Positions 38,113 through 48,221 of a stretch of DNA of 64,000 nt are shown in pieces. This DNA comes from Labrenzia sp. PHM005 (GTDB lineage: Bacteria > Pseudomonadota > Alphaproteobacteria > Rhizobiales > Stappiaceae): the NCBI RefSeq assembly GCF_006517275.1, contig NZ_CP041191.1, positions 4,211,001 to 4,275,000 on the forward strand, written 5' to 3'. The translations under genes and the position numbers were made by a program. Positions within the stretch are counted from its first letter, which is position 1; every line of letters starts with the position of its first letter. Under the pieces are notes generated by a model, which made no database searches, was not told the DNA's origin, and saw only the letters and a program-made list of their open reading frames with translations.

Positions 38113-39189
38113 ATGTCGGAGGAAGCAGATAAGGACTCAAAAACAGAGGAACCTACTGAGAAGAAAATCCAGGATGCGATTGAGAAAGGCAACACGCCTG
38201 TCTCCAAAGAGGCACCGGTCCTCGCCATGTTTCTCGCAACCCTGCTGATCGGTGGTTTTGCTTTAACAGCTGGAGTGCGCCAGCTGGTTTCGGACTTGGC
38301 GCATCTCCTGGATTTATCGGGAGGATTGGACCTTGGTAACAGCGCAGATGCACTCATGCTGTCACACAGCCTGTCCATCAAAGTGGGCCTGTTCATGGCG
38401 CCAATCATCGCTATTCTGTCGGCAGCTGGCTTGGCATCGGCGTTCCTCCAGAACAAGCCGCGCATTGTTCCCAACCGGATCAAACCCGAACTCAGCAAAC
38501 TGTCGCTCAAAAAAGGTTGGACGCGGATTTTCGGCGCCCAGGGCTTGGTCGAATTTCTTAAGGCCGTTTTCAAGTTCAGCGCGGTCAGCGCGGTGGCCTA
38601 CGGCCAGTTCCGCACTCATGAAGCGGATTTGATCAACGCCATGTTCACCGACCCAAGCGCCCTTCCCGAAACCATCCTGCAGATCTCCCTGCGGCTGATT
38701 TCCGGCGTCTGCATCGTGACAATCCTGCTGGTGACCGTGGATGTGCTTTGGTCCAGATCGCATTGGCGGCGGAACTTGCGCATGACCAAACAGGAGATCA
38801 AGGACGAACACAAACAGATGGAAGGCGACCCGATCGTCAAGGCACGCCAGCGCTCACTGGCCCGCGACCGGGCCCGTAGCCGGATGATGTCAGCCGTGCC
38901 GGAGGCGACGTTGGTGGTGGCCAATCCGACGCACTTTGCCGTTGCGCTCAAGTATGACGGAGAAAAGAACCCGGCTCCAATGGTTGTTGCCAAAGGGCAA
39001 GATCTGATCGCCCTAAAAATCCGTGAAATTGCAGAAACGAACAACATTCCGGTGATTGAGGATCGTCAGTTGGCCCGATCACTTTATGCGGCCACAGAAG
39101 TCGAGCGGATGATACCGCCGGAGTTCTATCGCGCCGTTGCGGAAATTATCTGTTTCGTTTATTCACGCCAATCCAAGACCGCTGTATAA
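38113..39189 (+). CDS. flhB: flagellar export protein FlhB
   Basis: An inner-membrane component of the flagellar export gate that switches substrate class by self-cleavage. It has 358 residues. A charged N-terminus (EEPTEKKIQDAIEKG) precedes four membrane helices in about 33-215. The cytoplasmic autocleavage domain has the NPTH motif at 271-274 (VVANPTHFAVALKY), followed by PMVVAKGQDLIALKIRE. It is the last clearly flagellar gene of this operon. Confidence 0.95.
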   Translation: MSEEADKDSKTEEPTEKKIQDAIEKGNTPVSKEAPVLAMFLATLLIGGFALTAGVRQLVSDLAHLLDLSGGLDLGNSADALMLSHSLSIKVGLFMAPIIAILSAAGLASAFLQNKPRIVPNRIKPELSKLSLKKGWTRIFGAQGLVEFLKAVFKFSAVSAVAYGQFRTHEADLINAMFTDPSALPETILQISLRLISGVCIVTILLVTVDVLWSRSHWRRNLRMTKQEIKDEHKQMEGDPIVKARQRSLARDRARSRMMSAVPEATLVVANPTHFAVALKYDGEKNPAPMVVAKGQDLIALKIREIAETNNIPVIEDRQLARSLYAATEVERMIPPEFYRAVAEIICFVYSRQSKTAV

Positions 39190-39215
39190 AGCGTTGAATT
39201 CTGGAGGGCTTGGAC

Positions 39216-39662
39216 ATGAGTAACCCGCGCGGGGCGGCCGCTGTGGAACCGGCTGTGGATCTGAGAAACCGCAAACGGCAGACCGCAATTGCGGAAACAC
39301 TGACCGGCTTTATCGAGGATCTGAAGCTGGTCGATGTCCTAGATTTTGCAGCCTACATCCGGCTGGAACAGCACGCCAACATCGCGGATCTGGTGAAAAC
39401 CTCCGCCGAGCTCTTCTTCAAAGAAGATACGCTGCGCTATTCCATGGCCGGCCAAGCTGATTTGGATTGGGCGACACGTCCGCAGATCAAACTGGATCTG
39501 GAGTTCCTGAACAAAGGCGTGTGGATTTACTTCACCGTCATATTGGCGTCGCCCGATAACTCGGTGACCGTGTCTTATGTAGAAGTTCCTGACGCTGGCG
39601 GCGACCCGGTACGGGAAACCGAGCTTATGCTCGAGGCTTTGAAAGATGCCCGCCTGAAGTAA
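39216..39662 (+). CDS. unrecognised 148-aa protein downstream of flhB
   Basis: A soluble protein without signal or membrane segments. A basic N-terminus (DLRNRKRQTAIAETLTGFIED) is followed by mixed alpha/beta sequence with FAAYIRLEQHANIADLV, ELFFKEDTLRYSMAG and a beta-rich middle (LDLEFLNKGVWIYFTVIL). I do not recognise the family. GGAGGG seven bases before ATG 39216 supports this start over the in-frame TTG at 39210. It begins 26 bases after flhB on the same strand and is probably co-transcribed, so a motility-linked role is possible but unproven. Confidence 0.7.
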   Translation: MSNPRGAAAVEPAVDLRNRKRQTAIAETLTGFIEDLKLVDVLDFAAYIRLEQHANIADLVKTSAELFFKEDTLRYSMAGQADLDWATRPQIKLDLEFLNKGVWIYFTVILASPDNSVTVSYVEVPDAGGDPVRETELMLEALKDARLK

Positions 39663-39725
39663 TTCCTCTTGCGGGTATTAGCCTATCTAATCGGGAAATG
39701 CTCTAGGAACGAGAAGCTTTTATCC

Positions 39726-40127
39726 ATGACCGCCCAAGCGCCGAATTCAGAGCCCATACCAACTTCAAAACTCTTGCGAATTTCGATCATCCTCAGCGGT
39801 TTGATCGGCGCAGCGGGAGTGACGCTGCTCGCTCTGTCAGCGCATGCGGATTCAAGCGGTCTTTTAAAAACATCGGCTCAAATGCTGTTGTTTCACGCCC
39901 CGGTTCTTTTGGGTCTTGGCCTGTTGGCGCAAGCGCGGCGTGTGCCGTTTCTCCCGGTCGTTTTCCTATTGATGGTTGGCGGGATCTTTTTGTTCAGCGG
40001 CGATTTGATCGCGCGCGTCTTTGTCGGCGGCCGACTGTTTGCCATGGCGGCCCCAACTGGCGGCATGCTGATTATTTTAGGATGGATCGCACTAGCCTTA
40101 AGCGCGATCCGCGTCCGTCCGAAATAA
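39726..40127 (+). CDS. DUF423 family membrane protein
   Basis: A 133-residue inner-membrane protein with four predicted helices (ISIILSGLIGAAGVTLLAL, MLLFHAPVLLGLGLL, VVFLLMVGGIFLFSGDLI, GGMLIILGWIALAL). The FHAPVLLGLGL and GGMLIILGW segments match the pattern of DUF423/YwdK proteins, whose function is unknown. The start is ATG 39726; the longer upstream frame lacks a signal. It ends eight bases before the convergent fghA stop. It is likely a housekeeping gene outside the flagellar operon. Confidence 0.75.
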   Translation: MTAQAPNSEPIPTSKLLRISIILSGLIGAAGVTLLALSAHADSSGLLKTSAQMLLFHAPVLLGLGLLAQARRVPFLPVVFLLMVGGIFLFSGDLIARVFVGGRLFAMAAPTGGMLIILGWIALALSAIRVRPK

Positions 40128-40135
40128 ACTCCGTA

Positions 40136-40963
40136 TCAGCCTTTTAAGCGCTCCGCGTGCCAAGCAACATGATCGCGGGCAAAGGTCGAGACGAAGTAGT
40201 AGGAATGATCGTATCCTGCGTGTAGACGGAAGTTGTTGGCCGTTTTTGTCTCCGATAATGCCGCGGCCAGAGCTTCGGGCTTGAGAAGATCATAAAACTG
40301 ATCGTCCGCGCCCTGGTCGACCAAGATGTCGTGCACCCAGCCTTTGGTCTTCAACAGGCTCACCGTATCGTGCGCGGCCCACAGGCTTTCGTCGTTGCCG
40401 AGATAGGCGCCAAGCTGTTTGCGGCCCCAATCGGATTGGCTCGGATTGGCAATCGGAGAAAACGCCGAGAGCGACTGATAATGCCCGGGGTATTTCATCG
40501 CCAAGGTCATCGCGCCATGACCGCCCATGGAGTGCCCGGTGATGCCGTGATGGATTGAGACCGGGAATTCCTCCTGGATCAGATCACGCAACTCACCGGC
40601 GATGTAGGTTTCCATCTGAAAGTGCGGCGCCCAGGGAGCCTCTGTCGCATTGACGTAGAAGCCAGCGCCCTGCCCCAGATCGTAGGCCTCATCATTGGCA
40701 ACACCGTCGCCGCGCGGACTGGTGTCCGGGAATACAAGTGCAAGTCCAAATTCAGCGGCATGCGCCTGCAGCCCTGCCTTGGTCATGACGTTTTCATGAG
40801 TGCAAGTCAGGCCGGACAGGTACCACAGACAGGGTACCGGGCCTTTTTCTGCTTGCGGCGGTAGATAGACTGCAAAGGTCATTTCGCAGTCCGTTGCCGT
40901 GCTTTCGTGGCTGTAAACACCCTGCACACCGCCAAAACATTTGTTTTCAGAAAGGGTTTTCAT
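40136..40963 (-). CDS. fghA: S-formylglutathione hydrolase
   Basis: Hydrolyses S-formylglutathione to formate and glutathione, the second step of glutathione-dependent formaldehyde oxidation. It has 275 residues of the esterase D family: CLWYLSGLTCTHENVMTKAG, FPDTSPRG, nucleophile Ser in TGHSMGGHGAMTLA, and the catalytic His in LHAGYDHSYYFV. It lies downstream of the GNAT gene and adhC on the minus strand, so the whole pathway is grouped. Confidence 0.96.
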   Translation of the reverse strand: MKTLSENKCFGGVQGVYSHESTATDCEMTFAVYLPPQAEKGPVPCLWYLSGLTCTHENVMTKAGLQAHAAEFGLALVFPDTSPRGDGVANDEAYDLGQGAGFYVNATEAPWAPHFQMETYIAGELRDLIQEEFPVSIHHGITGHSMGGHGAMTLAMKYPGHYQSLSAFSPIANPSQSDWGRKQLGAYLGNDESLWAAHDTVSLLKTKGWVHDILVDQGADDQFYDLLKPEALAAALSETKTANNFRLHAGYDHSYYFVSTFARDHVAWHAERLKG

Positions 40964-40995
40964 GGAAACTCCATAAGAGATTAGCGCCAGGACCG

Positions 40996-41484
40996 TTAAA
41001 GCTTCCGGTACATGACAAGCGCATCGACATATCCGTCGCGCGGATGATGGAATGCCTCCGGCAACCGGCCGACGATTTCAAAACCGTACCGCTGCCAGAT
41101 CTCCACTGCACGCGTATTTGACGAGACGACAAAGTTGAACTGCATCGCCCTGAACCCGTCGGCCTTCGCCGTTTCGAGCGAATGCTCCAGCATCAGTCTG
41201 GCAACGCCCAATCCTTGCGCGGAAGCGGCGGTGACAAACCCGCAATTGCAAACATGTGCGCCACCGCCCTTTTGGTTTCGAACGATGTAGTAGGTGCCCA
41301 GAAGCTCACCGTCCCGTTCAACCACAAAGACTTTTTTACCGCCAGTCCAATAGGACAGCGCACCTTCACGGTCGACATCAGGATCGACCGTGTAGGTTTC
41401 ACCGGCCGCGAAGACGGGGTTCAGCATGTCCCAGATGCCATCCCCATCTTCCGCGCGGGCGGATCTGACAACCAAACCCGTCAC
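40996..41484 (-). CDS. GNAT family N-acetyltransferase inside the formaldehyde operon
   Basis: A 162-residue GNAT protein, similar in pattern to phosphinothricin/YhhY-like acetyltransferases. Seen: VRSARAEDGDGIWDML, the CoA loop ASAQGLGVARLMLEHSLETA and the C-terminal VSSNTRAVEIWQRYGFEIVG. The probable GTG start at 41484 lies four bases after the adhC stop; an ATG at 41526 would overlap adhC. It is 32 bases before fghA. Its tight placement suggests co-expression with formaldehyde oxidation; the substrate is unknown. Confidence 0.85.
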   Translation of the reverse strand: MTGLVVRSARAEDGDGIWDMLNPVFAAGETYTVDPDVDREGALSYWTGGKKVFVVERDGELLGTYYIVRNQKGGGAHVCNCGFVTAASAQGLGVARLMLEHSLETAKADGFRAMQFNFVVSSNTRAVEIWQRYGFEIVGRLPEAFHHPRDGYVDALVMYRKL

Positions 41485-41488
41485 GGGC

Positions 41489-42601
<1,113 letters not shown>

Positions 42602-42999
42602 TGGAGGATCTCCCATTTTGATGTTTCTCCAAAGAGTTACCCTCACCAGCCTCAATTGCAAGAACCGGGGCGACATCCGCTGTCGGATTTGCGCAACTCA
42701 ACAGGTTTCGGACACTAAAGGTTCTCCATCAAAATGGTTCAATTTCGCTGTTTTTCGCCAATTTGGGCATCTCCTGCAGGCCCAGCAAAACATGGAAATG
42801 AATTATGTCGCATTCAGACCAACAAGCGACCGAAACCTGATATGCAGAAGGGAGCGCAATCGCGAAGATGCGCCCCAACGGACAAGTTCGATCCCCGTGT
42901 GATTTGGCTTGCTCTTTTAGACTTGAAGTTTAGGACCGGACCGCGGCCGTTTTCCAATTGAAGGACGGGCACGGTCCAAAACGTGCGGAGCCGCTCTTT
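42602..42999. promoter_or_regulatory. divergent promoter region between adhC and soxB
   Basis: About 398 bases without a gene. It must carry promoters for both the adhC operon and the soxBDAG operon. No regulator gene is nearby. A short stem ATCCG-ctgt-CGGAT lies on the adhC side (about 42675-42688). Nothing recognisable as a riboswitch was seen. Confidence 0.5.
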
Positions 43000-44253
43000 A
43001 TGAAGCGATATTCCTTCCTGGAACTGGCGAAAAACGCCTTTTCCGCGCACCAGAACTGGGGCCGCCAATGGCGGGCGCCGGAACCGAAAGCTGAATACGA
43101 CGTCGTTATCATCGGCGCCGGCGGCCATGGCCTTGCCACGGCCTATTACCTTGCCAAGGAACACGGCGTTCGCAACGTCGCGGTTCTTGAAAAGGGCTGG
43201 CTCGGCGGCGGCAATACCGGCCGGAACACGACCATCGTGCGCTCCAATTACCTTTGGGAAGAAAGCGCGGCGCTCTATAACCACGCGATCAATTTGTGGG
43301 ACGGTCTCTCGCAGGACCTAAACTACAACGTCATGTACTCCGCCCGTGGCGTAATGATGCTGGCCCACACGGTTCATGATGTTCAAGTCGCACAGCGCCA
43401 CATTCATGCCAACCGGCTTGCCGGTGTCCAGAATGAATGGCTGACGCCGGAACAGGCCAAGGAATACTGCCCGCCGCTCAACATCTCCAAGGATATCCGC
43501 TATCCGGTCATGGGTGCAGCTCTCCAGCGCGTCGGCGGCACCGCCCGTCACGATGCGGTTGCCTGGGGTTATGCCCGCGGCGCAGACGCAATGGGCGTCG
43601 ACATCATCCAGAACTGCGCGGTCACCGGCATCAAACGCGGTGCCGATGGCGCGGTCGAAGGCGTTGAGACTGCCAAGGGCTTCATCAAGGCCAAAAAGGT
43701 TGGTGTTGTTGCCGCCGGCCACACGTCGACGGTCATGGATATGGCCGGTGTCCGAGTGCCGCTAGAAAGCTTCCCGTTGCAGGCGCTGGTTTCCGAACCG
43801 GTCAAACCCGCTTTCCCGTGTGTGGTCATGTCCAACACGATCCACGCCTATATTTCCCAGTCTGACAAGGGCGAACTGGTGATCGGTGCGGGCACCGACC
43901 AGTTCATTTCCTACAGCCAAACCGGCGGCATTCACATCACCAACCACACAATCGACGCGATCTGCGAACTGTTCCCGCATTTCCGCCGTATGCGCATGCT
44001 CCGCAACTGGGGCGGCATCGTGGATGTGACTCCGGACCGCTCACCAATCCTGTCCAAGACCCCGGTTCAAGGCCTCTATGTCAACTGCGGCTGGGGCACC
44101 GGCGGCTTCAAGGCAACACCGGGATCAGGCCACGTCTTTGCGCACACCATCGCCAAAGACGAGCCGCATCCGATCAATGCACCCTTCACCATCGACCGGT
44201 TCAAAACCGGACGTCTCATCGACGAAGCAGCCGCAGCTGCTGTTGCGCACTAA
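43000..44253 (+). CDS. soxB: sarcosine oxidase subunit beta
   Basis: The flavin subunit of heterotetrameric sarcosine oxidase, where sarcosine is demethylated to glycine. It has 417 residues from ATG 43000 ([18 protein letters not shown]), with CGGAG ten bases upstream. The dinucleotide fold [19 protein letters not shown] is near residue 33. [17 protein letters not shown] contains the His that in this family carries covalent FMN. The C-terminus has [14 protein letters not shown] and [16 protein letters not shown]. It is followed by soxD after 15 bases. Confidence 0.96.
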   Translation: MKRYSFLELAKNAFSAHQNWGRQWRAPEPKAEYDVVIIGAGGHGLATAYYLAKEHGVRNVAVLEKGWLGGGNTGRNTTIVRSNYLWEESAALYNHAINLWDGLSQDLNYNVMYSARGVMMLAHTVHDVQVAQRHIHANRLAGVQNEWLTPEQAKEYCPPLNISKDIRYPVMGAALQRVGGTARHDAVAWGYARGADAMGVDIIQNCAVTGIKRGADGAVEGVETAKGFIKAKKVGVVAAGHTSTVMDMAGVRVPLESFPLQALVSEPVKPAFPCVVMSNTIHAYISQSDKGELVIGAGTDQFISYSQTGGIHITNHTIDAICELFPHFRRMRMLRNWGGIVDVTPDRSPILSKTPVQGLYVNCGWGTGGFKATPGSGHVFAHTIAKDEPHPINAPFTIDRFKTGRLIDEAAAAAVAH

Positions 44254-44268
44254 GGGGAGAATTCAGAC

Positions 44269-44574
44269 ATGCTGTTGGTTTACTGCCCTTATTGCAAGGT
44301 CAAGCGTCCGGAAACTGAGTTTTCCTGCCGCGGCCAGGCCCATATCGCCCGCCCGGCGAATCCGTCCGAAGTTACAGACGAAGAGTGGGTTGAGTACCTT
44401 TACATGCGCGACAACACCAAAGGTGTTTATGCCGAGCGCTGGCGCCACATCCACGGCTGCGGACGGTTCTTCAACGCCGTGCGTGACACTGTGAGCGACA
44501 AATTCTTGACGTTTTACAAGGCCGGCGAACCATGCCCGGATCTTGAAGCATTGGCCAAGGAGGCCGGCAAATGA
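44269..44574 (+). CDS. soxD: sarcosine oxidase subunit delta
   Basis: The small zinc-binding subunit of the tetrameric enzyme. It has 101 residues. CPYCKVKRPETEFSC near the start and HIHGCGRFFNAVRD in the second half supply the Cys/His zinc ligands. It overlaps soxA by four bases (ATGA), indicating coupled translation. Confidence 0.95.
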   Translation: MLLVYCPYCKVKRPETEFSCRGQAHIARPANPSEVTDEEWVEYLYMRDNTKGVYAERWRHIHGCGRFFNAVRDTVSDKFLTFYKAGEPCPDLEALAKEAGK

Positions 44575-47573
44575 GCCAGCCATTCCGTACAGAAAAAGGC
44601 GGCCGCATCGACCGCGGCGCACAGCTGACCTTCACCTTCGATGGTGAGGAAATGCAGGGCCATAAAGGCGACACGCTTGCCTCAGCTTTGCTGGCAAACG
44701 GTGTTCACCTGGTCGGTCGGTCGTTCAAATACCACCGCCCGCGTGGCATCATCACCGCCGGGTCTGAAGAGCCGAACGCGTTGGTTGGCGTTTACCGCAA
44801 GGGCGACCAGACGCCGAACTTGCGTGCCACTCAAGTCGAGGTCTACCAAGGCCTGGAAGCAGTTTCTCAGAACCGCTTCCCGTCGCTCGGCTTCGATGTC
44901 GGCGCGGTCAATGATTTCATGGCGCCGCTGTTCCCGGCCGGGTTCTACTACAAGACGTTCATGTGGCCGAAGGCGTTCTGGGACCGGGTGTATGAGCCGG
45001 TCATCCGCGCTGCGGCCGGTCTCGGCAATCCGCCGAAAAACCCGGACCATGACAGCTACGGCAATATCTACGCCCATTGTGATGTGCTGGTTGCAGGCTC
45101 CGGCCCCGCAGGTCTCGCAGCCGCACTCGCAGCAGCTGAGACAGGCGCAAAAGTTATCCTCTGCGACGAACAAGCCGAATTCGGCGGCTCACTTTTGAGC
45201 GAAGAAAACGCCACCATCGACGGCAAAACACCGGCTGATTGGGCGCGGGATACAGTCGTGAAATTGCAGAGCATGGACAATGTCACGCTGCTATCACGCA
45301 CAACCGCCTTCGGCTATTTCGCACACAATTACATCGCGCTCGCCGAACGCGTGACCGAACATCTCAGCGATCCCGACCCAAAGCTGCCGCGCGAACGTCT
45401 GTGGCAAGTGCGTGCCAAGGAAGTTGTCATTGCTTCCGGCGCCATTGAACGCCCGATGATTTTCCCGGAAAACGATCGCCCAGGTATTTTGCTGGCGGAT
45501 GCCGGCCGGACGTATCTCAACCGTTATGGCGTCAAGGTCGGCCACAAGGTGCTGGTCACGACCGCCTGTGACACCGCCTGGCAAGCCGCTTTTGATCTCG
45601 CCGATCACGGCGTTGAAGTCGCTGCCATTGTCGACCTTCGGGAATCGCCGCCGGAAAGCCTGATGGCGATTGCCAAGGCTCGCGGCATCCGCGTCGACGT
45701 CGGCAGCGTTGTTACCGGTACGCTCGGCCGCAAGCGGGTGAAATCTGCACTGCTGGGCCGCATCATGCCTTCTGGCCAAGTCGCGTCCAGCGGACAAATC
45801 GGCTGCGACGCTATCCTGATGTCCGGAGGGTGGACTCCAACCGTAAGCCTCTATTCCCAATCCCGCGGCAAAGTCGTTTGGGACGAGCCAGTCGGTGCCT
45901 ATGTTCCTGGCAAATCCGTTCAGAACGAACGTTCCGCCGGGGCTGCCAAGGGCCTTTACGGTCTGCAGGCAACACTGGAAGACGGTTATGCCGCCGGTGA
46001 GGAAGCCGCCAAAGCGGCGACCGGCAAGACGGCCAAGGTCACCTATGCGGCGGCCTCCGGCGGTGAAGCTGGCCACGGCGCGGTTCTGGGCGCCCTGCCC
46101 CATGACCGCAACGCGGCCCGCTCCAAAGCTTTTGTCGACTATCAGAACGACGTCACGGCCAAGGACATCAAGTTGGCAGCCCGCGAAGGCATGCAGTCGA
46201 TCGAGCACATCAAGCGCTACACGACAACCGGCATGGCGACGGACCAAGGGCGTCTGTCCAACATGAACGCGCTTTCCATCGCCTCCAGCGCCTTGGAAAA
46301 GCCGATTGTGGACGTGGGCCTGACGACCTTCCGTCTGCCATACACGCCAACAACCTTCGGCCTGTTTGCTGGCGTTGCCCGCGGCGATCACTTTGATCCC
46401 GTGCGCAAAACTCCGTCCCACGACTGGGTGGTGGCCAACGGCGGCGTTTATGAAGACGTCGGCCAGTGGAAACGAACCTGGTACTTCCCGAAATCGGGCG
46501 AAGACATGCATTCGGCCGTTGCCCGGGAATGTGCAACGGTTCGTGAAAGCGTCGGCCTGTTCGATGCCTCCACACTCGGCAAGATCGAAGTTGTCGGACC
46601 GGATGCGGCCGAATTCCTGGAGCGGATGTACACCAACCCGTGGAAGAAACTCGCTCCTGGGCGCTGCCGCTACGGTCTCCTGCTCAATGATGCTGGTTTC
46701 ATCGTCGACGATGGTGTTATCGGACGTCTGGCAGATGACCGCTTCCATGTGACAACGACCACCGGCGGCGCGCCGAGTGTCTTTGCCACGATGGAAGACT
46801 ATCTGCAGACCGAATGGCCGGATCTGGATGTCTGGATCACATCGACCACGGAACAATATGCCGTGGCCGCGGTTCAGGGCCCGAAGGCACGCGACGTTAT
46901 TGCCCCATTCATTGAAGGCATTGATCTTTCCGCAGAAGCTTTCCCGCACATGAGCGTCAAGGAAGGTACGTTCTGCGGTGTGCCGTGCCGCCTGTTCCGG
47001 ATTTCCTTTACCGGCGAACTCGGTTTTGAGATCAACGTCTCGCGCCGCCACGGCAAGATGATGTGGGAAACACTCGCCGGTGAAATCGAGAAGCACAACG
47101 GCACGGCCTATGGCACGGAGACCATGCACGTTCTTCGCGCTGAAAAAGGCTACATCATCGTCGGTCAGGACACCGATGGGACTGTGACCCCACAAGATGC
47201 CGGCATGAGCTGGGCAATCGGCAAGAAGAAGCTCGACTTCGTCGGTAAGCGTGGCCTGGAGCGTCCAGATCTGGTGGCGGACAATCGCAAGCAATTCGTC
47301 GGCCTTTTGACCAAGAACCCGAAGGTGAAGCTGGAAGAAGGTGCCCAGATCACGGTTGCCCAGAACCCGGCGACCGGCACACCGGCCGAAGGTCACGTCA
47401 CCTCGTCCTATTACAGCCCGGCCATGGGCCGCACCATCGCTCTGGCCATTGTGAAGAACGGCCATGCACTGGAAGGCAAATCCCTCTATGTGCCGATGCC
47501 GGAGGGCAGTATCGAGGTGAAAGTGACCAGCCCGATATTCTTTGACAAGGAAGGAGCGCGGCTCAATGTCTGA
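44571..47573 (+). CDS. soxA: sarcosine oxidase subunit alpha
   Basis: The large subunit of heterotetrameric sarcosine oxidase, exactly 1000 residues. The N-terminal ferredoxin-like fold (about 15-100) lacks cluster cysteines (RSFKYHRPRGIITAGSEEPN), as is normal here. An NAD/FAD-binding fold follows (DVLVAGSGPAGLAAALAAAE, about 172-191; VIASGAIERPMIFPENDRPG). The C-terminal GcvT-like folate domain (about 600-1000) transfers the methyl-derived one-carbon unit to tetrahydrofolate (SVGLFDASTLGKIEV, GYIIVGQDTDGTVTP). Products are glycine, 5,10-methylene-THF or free formaldehyde, and H2O2. Confidence 0.97.
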   Translation: MSQPFRTEKGGRIDRGAQLTFTFDGEEMQGHKGDTLASALLANGVHLVGRSFKYHRPRGIITAGSEEPNALVGVYRKGDQTPNLRATQVEVYQGLEAVSQNRFPSLGFDVGAVNDFMAPLFPAGFYYKTFMWPKAFWDRVYEPVIRAAAGLGNPPKNPDHDSYGNIYAHCDVLVAGSGPAGLAAALAAAETGAKVILCDEQAEFGGSLLSEENATIDGKTPADWARDTVVKLQSMDNVTLLSRTTAFGYFAHNYIALAERVTEHLSDPDPKLPRERLWQVRAKEVVIASGAIERPMIFPENDRPGILLADAGRTYLNRYGVKVGHKVLVTTACDTAWQAAFDLADHGVEVAAIVDLRESPPESLMAIAKARGIRVDVGSVVTGTLGRKRVKSALLGRIMPSGQVASSGQIGCDAILMSGGWTPTVSLYSQSRGKVVWDEPVGAYVPGKSVQNERSAGAAKGLYGLQATLEDGYAAGEEAAKAATGKTAKVTYAAASGGEAGHGAVLGALPHDRNAARSKAFVDYQNDVTAKDIKLAAREGMQSIEHIKRYTTTGMATDQGRLSNMNALSIASSALEKPIVDVGLTTFRLPYTPTTFGLFAGVARGDHFDPVRKTPSHDWVVANGGVYEDVGQWKRTWYFPKSGEDMHSAVARECATVRESVGLFDASTLGKIEVVGPDAAEFLERMYTNPWKKLAPGRCRYGLLLNDAGFIVDDGVIGRLADDRFHVTTTTGGAPSVFATMEDYLQTEWPDLDVWITSTTEQYAVAAVQGPKARDVIAPFIEGIDLSAEAFPHMSVKEGTFCGVPCRLFRISFTGELGFEINVSRRHGKMMWETLAGEIEKHNGTAYGTETMHVLRAEKGYIIVGQDTDGTVTPQDAGMSWAIGKKKLDFVGKRGLERPDLVADNRKQFVGLLTKNPKVKLEEGAQITVAQNPATGTPAEGHVTSSYYSPAMGRTIALAIVKNGHALEGKSLYVPMPEGSIEVKVTSPIFFDKEGARLNV

Positions 47574-48141
47574 TCTTCTGGCAAATGACGTGATCACGCC
47601 GGATGCGGGCGAAAGCCCGCTCCTGAGCCTGGCCGAAGTGTCGATCCTGAAAGCGGCTCCGATGACCCGCCTTTCCTTGCGGGTTCGCGAAGCAGCGATT
47701 GCGGCAACCGGTGACGCCTTCGGCGCCAAATTGCCAGTGACGCCAATGGGCAATGAGACCGGCGAGAAGCGCGCTGCACTCTGGATGGGCCCGGACGAAT
47801 GGACCCTTTTGGCGCCTGAAGAAGAGCTTGATGCAGTCTTTTCCGCGATCGAAGACAAGCTGGCCGGTCAGCCGCATTCGCTTGTCGACATCTCGCATCG
47901 CTCCGAAGCTCTGATCGTCTCCGGTGAAAAAGCAGCCTGGCTTCTCAACACCGGGATCTTCATCGATTTCTCGCTGGAAGAGTTCCCGGTCGGCACGGTG
48001 ACACGCACACTCTTCCACAAGTCCCCGGTGATGATCTGGCGGACCGGCGATGATACCTTTGTGGTCGAGGCTTGGGTGTCCTTCATGGACTATGTTGCCG
48101 GCATTCTGGTCGACAGCGCTCAGGAACTGGCCGCAGCTTGA
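47566..48141 (+). CDS. soxG: sarcosine oxidase subunit gamma
   Basis: The fourth subunit, 191 residues, with a GcvT-like fold. Seen: ISHRSEALIVSGEKAAWLLN-type segment and FIDFSLEEFPVGTVTRTLFHK near the C-terminal half, and WMGPDEWTLLAPEEEL. The start ATG 47566 overlaps the soxA end by eight bases; the frame is open further upstream inside soxA. It ends the soxBDAG operon. Confidence 0.94.
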   Translation: MSDLLANDVITPDAGESPLLSLAEVSILKAAPMTRLSLRVREAAIAATGDAFGAKLPVTPMGNETGEKRAALWMGPDEWTLLAPEEELDAVFSAIEDKLAGQPHSLVDISHRSEALIVSGEKAAWLLNTGIFIDFSLEEFPVGTVTRTLFHKSPVMIWRTGDDTFVVEAWVSFMDYVAGILVDSAQELAAA

Positions 48142-48182
48142 TTAGCTCCCCAACCGGGACAACATCATTTTAACGAACTTCA

Positions 48183-48219
48183 ACGACCCTTGCGGAAACC
48201 ACATCGCGAGGGTCGTTTC
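48183..48219 (+). terminator. hairpin after soxG that includes the ribosome-binding site of the next gene
   Basis: ACGACCCTTGCG (48183-48194) pairs with CGCGAGGGTCGT (48205-48216) over 12 positions with one G-T pair and a 10-base loop. Only a short T stretch follows. It can end the sox transcript. Its 3' arm holds GAGGG, the only Shine-Dalgarno-like sequence for the TTG start at 48222, so in a read-through or local transcript it would hide that site. Confidence 0.55.
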
Positions 48220-48221
48220 CG

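Noticed and set aside
45294..47858. 854-codon open frame on the minus strand opposite soxA and soxG
   Set aside because: It lies entirely antisense to well-supported sarcosine oxidase genes. GC-rich codon choice in this class commonly opens the antisense frame; the product shows no family motifs and is rich in residues mirrored from the sense codons.
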